Below are positions 13,317 through 15,224 of a stretch of DNA of 15,224 bases, piece by piece. Source of the stretch: an uncultured Campylobacter sp. (lineage in GTDB: Bacteria; Campylobacterota; Campylobacteria; Campylobacterales; Campylobacteraceae); the NCBI RefSeq assembly GCF_937997465.1, contig NZ_CALKTQ010000208.1, forward strand, positions 1 through 15,224. Reading direction: 5' to 3'. Under the pieces are notes generated by a model that ran no database searches, was not told where the DNA came from, and saw nothing but the letters and a program-made list of their open reading frames with translations. The translations under genes were made by a program, and so were the position numbers. Position 1 is the first letter of the stretch. Each line of letters opens with the position of its first letter.

Positions 13317-15224
13317 TTACGCCTTGTAAATTTTAACCGCACATTTTTTATAGTCGGTCTCTTTTGAGATCGGGCAAGTCGCATCTAGGCAGACTTTGTT
13401 GATAAACACGTTTTCATCAAAAAACGGCACGTAAACTAGACCCATCGGCGGTTTATTTCGTCCGCGCAGATCGATTCTTGCTTTTACCTTACCGCGGCGA
13501 GATTCGACCCAAACGACGTCGTTATGCTGTAAATTTAGCTTTTGCGCATCGCCCTCGTGCATGTAGCAAAGAGCCTCTGGAACCGCACGGTAAAGCTCAG
13601 GAACACGCATAGTCATAGTGCCGGTGTGCCAGTGCTCCAAGACGCGACCCGTGCATAGCCATAGCGGATAGGTATCATCAGGCATCTCGCAAGGATCCAT
13701 ATAAGGACGGAAGAAAATTTTGGCCTTATTAGCGATAGAAAATTTCTCGTCTCCGCTAGTTACTTTGGTCAAATCGCCTTTTTGCAACTTGGCTTTTTTA
13801 TTTCCGTAGAATGCAAACTGCTTGCCCTCCTCGGCAAATTTTTTGGCATACGGATCATATTTGGCGTTAAATCTCCACTGAGTTTCTTTGCCGTCTACGA
13901 CGGGCCACCTTAGTCCGCGCACTTTGTGATAGGTATCAAAGTCCGCCAGATCGTGTCCATGACCTGAGCCAAATTTGCGGTAGTCTTCCCAAAGATATTT
14001 TTGAACGAAAAATCCATAGCCCTCAAACACTTTGCCGTCTGAGCCGACTACTTTTCTGCTGTCGCCAAAAACTTCAGAGTTATCAAAATCTTCCATTATA
14101 GCGTCTTTTGCAGGATAACTCTTAGCCTCTTCGTTTGCGAAAAGCACGTCAAATAGCGTATCTTCTTCGTTATATCCCATAGTTTTTGCGGCGTCAAGTA
14201 CGCTAGGAAGCGTTAGCTTATCGTCTACTTTTTGTTCGCCCCAAACCTCTTTTAGCTTAAAGCGCTTAGCAAATTCCAGCATTTGCCACGTGTCGCTCAT
14301 CGCTTCGCCTACCGGAAGGACTTGCTGACGCCAGTGCTGCGTTCGGCGCTCGGCATTACCGTACGCGCCCCATTTTTCGTATATCATCGCAGTTGGCAGG
14401 ATCAGGTCGGCAACCTTAGCCGAGATGCCCGGATACGGGTCTGAGACGATGATAAAGTTATCCATCTCGCGAGCGGCTTTTATCCAGTGGTTTGCGTTTG
14501 CGGTATTTTGCCACGGGTTATTTACCTGCACCCACGCCCATTTCATCTTTCCGTCTTCCATGTCGCGCATCATTTTTACGTAGTGGGAGGCGACTTTCGG
14601 ATTTAGCGTGTTTTTAGGAAGTTTCCAAATTTTCTCGCTTATTTCGCGGTGTTCGGCGTTATCTACGACCATATCCGCAGGCAAGCGATGAACGAAAGTA
14701 CCGACCTCGCGTGCCGTTCCGCATGCGCTTGGTTGTCCGGTTAGCGAGAAAGCGCCCTCGCCCGGTTTTGCTTGTTTACCAAGTAGCATATGCACCATAT
14801 AGGCTTGCTCGTTTACCCAAGTGCCACGTTGGTGCTGGTTAAAGCCCATCGTCCAAAAGCTAACTACTTTTCTACCTTTTTCGATGTACCAGTCGGCTAG
14901 TTGCTTTAGTTTTTTCTTAAATTCTTCCAAATCCTCGTTCGGATCGCCTTTTATTAGCGGAGCGGAGAAGTCAAGCGTATAAGGTTTAAGAGCTTCTTTA
15001 AATTCTTCAAACGTGATTTGCCAGTGTTTGCCCGCGGTAGCCGTATTTTTATTTTCCATCACGTCGCCCTCTTTATAGCCTAGATAGCCCAGAGTCACGC
15101 CTTCGTTTTTGCTTAAAGTCTTTTTAAGTTCGGTCTCGATGACGTCTTTTTCGGCATTGTAGTTAGGATGATTTGTATTATTTCTAAGCCCATAGCCGAT
15201 ATCGGCAGGTCCCGTCGCAAATAC
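13317..15224 (-). CDS. napA: NapA, catalytic molybdenum subunit of periplasmic nitrate reductase (5' part missing)
   Basis: Reduces nitrate to nitrite at a bis-MGD molybdenum centre in the periplasm. The frame is open to the window edge. The visible 635 residues are the C-terminal two-thirds of a protein of about 925 residues in Campylobacter, and the Tat signal, [4Fe-4S] motif and molybdenum-ligand Cys lie outside. Starting at the edge, VFATGPADIGYG is the conserved region leading into GFNQHQRGTW (about 127-136) and GQPSACGTAREVGTF (163-177), both MGD-binding segments. DPYPGISAKVADLILPTA and YEKWGAYGNAERRTQHW continue the NapA pattern. Near the C-terminus are the cofactor-capping WLCTGRVLEHWHTGTMT and the final PMGLVYVPFFDE. 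An internal ATG at 15098 is not the start, because strongly conserved NapA sequence precedes it. It is the first gene of napAGHBFLD; its promoter is outside. Confidence 0.96.
   Translation of the reverse strand, partial: VFATGPADIGYGLRNNTNHPNYNAEKDVIETELKKTLSKNEGVTLGYLGYKEGDVMENKNTATAGKHWQITFEEFKEALKPYTLDFSAPLIKGDPNEDLEEFKKKLKQLADWYIEKGRKVVSFWTMGFNQHQRGTWVNEQAYMVHMLLGKQAKPGEGAFSLTGQPSACGTAREVGTFVHRLPADMVVDNAEHREISEKIWKLPKNTLNPKVASHYVKMMRDMEDGKMKWAWVQVNNPWQNTANANHWIKAAREMDNFIIVSDPYPGISAKVADLILPTAMIYEKWGAYGNAERRTQHWRQQVLPVGEAMSDTWQMLEFAKRFKLKEVWGEQKVDDKLTLPSVLDAAKTMGYNEEDTLFDVLFANEEAKSYPAKDAIMEDFDNSEVFGDSRKVVGSDGKVFEGYGFFVQKYLWEDYRKFGSGHGHDLADFDTYHKVRGLRWPVVDGKETQWRFNAKYDPYAKKFAEEGKQFAFYGNKKAKLQKGDLTKVTSGDEKFSIANKAKIFFRPYMDPCEMPDDTYPLWLCTGRVLEHWHTGTMTMRVPELYRAVPEALCYMHEGDAQKLNLQHNDVVWVESRRGKVKARIDLRGRNKPPMGLVYVPFFDENVFINKVCLDATCPISKETDYKKCAVKIYKA

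Noticed and set aside
1..15224. Search for CRISPR arrays, tRNA/rRNA genes, poly-G phase-variation tracts and defence or toxin-antitoxin genes
   Set aside because: No regularly spaced repeats, cloverleaf, G/C homopolymer of 8 or more, or recognisable system was found by reading.

Overview
The window looks like a chromosomal segment of a Campylobacter. The protein sequences, the galU-pgi-dps cluster, two major-outer-membrane-protein (MOMP) porins and a napAGHBFLD periplasmic nitrate reductase operon all fit this. The coding DNA of galU/pgi and nap is roughly half G+C by eye, which is high for the genus. That suggests one of the oral, higher-GC species (C. rectus/showae/curvus group) rather than C. 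jejuni. The species guess is inference.

Layout. Positions 1-346 are intergenic with degenerate repeats and the galU promoter. On the + strand follow galU (347-1180) and pgi (overlapping by 14 nt), then about 790 bp of AT-rich DNA without a gene, then dps with its own promoter and a clean terminator. The convergent gap between dps and the next minus-strand gene (3651-4712) is a graveyard: a frameshifted, stop-ridden IS1595/ISXO2-type transposase remnant containing a short direct repeat. Everything after that is on the - strand. Read in the direction of transcription from the right edge, it starts with napA (5' end outside the window), then napG, napH, napB, napF, napL and napD. Next come a DUF5610-like protein and a putative lipoprotein, ending in a terminator. 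Then come MOMP-like porin 2, a monohaem cytochrome c and MOMP-like porin 1.

How the genes work together. The nap genes form a respiratory nitrate reduction module: the quinol-oxidising membrane NapGH pair (no napC here), the dihaem carrier NapB, the molybdenum catalytic subunit NapA, and the assembly or accessory proteins NapF, NapL and NapD. Five consecutive junctions from napG to napD are all 4-nt stop/start overlaps, so tight translational coupling is likely. The two porins would provide the outer-membrane permeability of the cell, and the small cytochrome between them is probably a periplasmic electron carrier. GalU and Pgi supply sugar-phosphate precursors for surface glycans and central metabolism. 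Dps stores iron and protects DNA.

The most notable non-coding feature is at 6668-6705. A perfect 12-bp intrinsic terminator closes porin 2, and an extended -10 promoter for the cytochrome gene overlaps the 5' arm of that same hairpin. A transcript starting there would lack most of that arm and could escape termination. No CRISPR array, tRNA, rRNA, prophage or obvious novel defence system was seen. The least understood genes are the DUF5610-like/lipoprotein pair downstream of nap.
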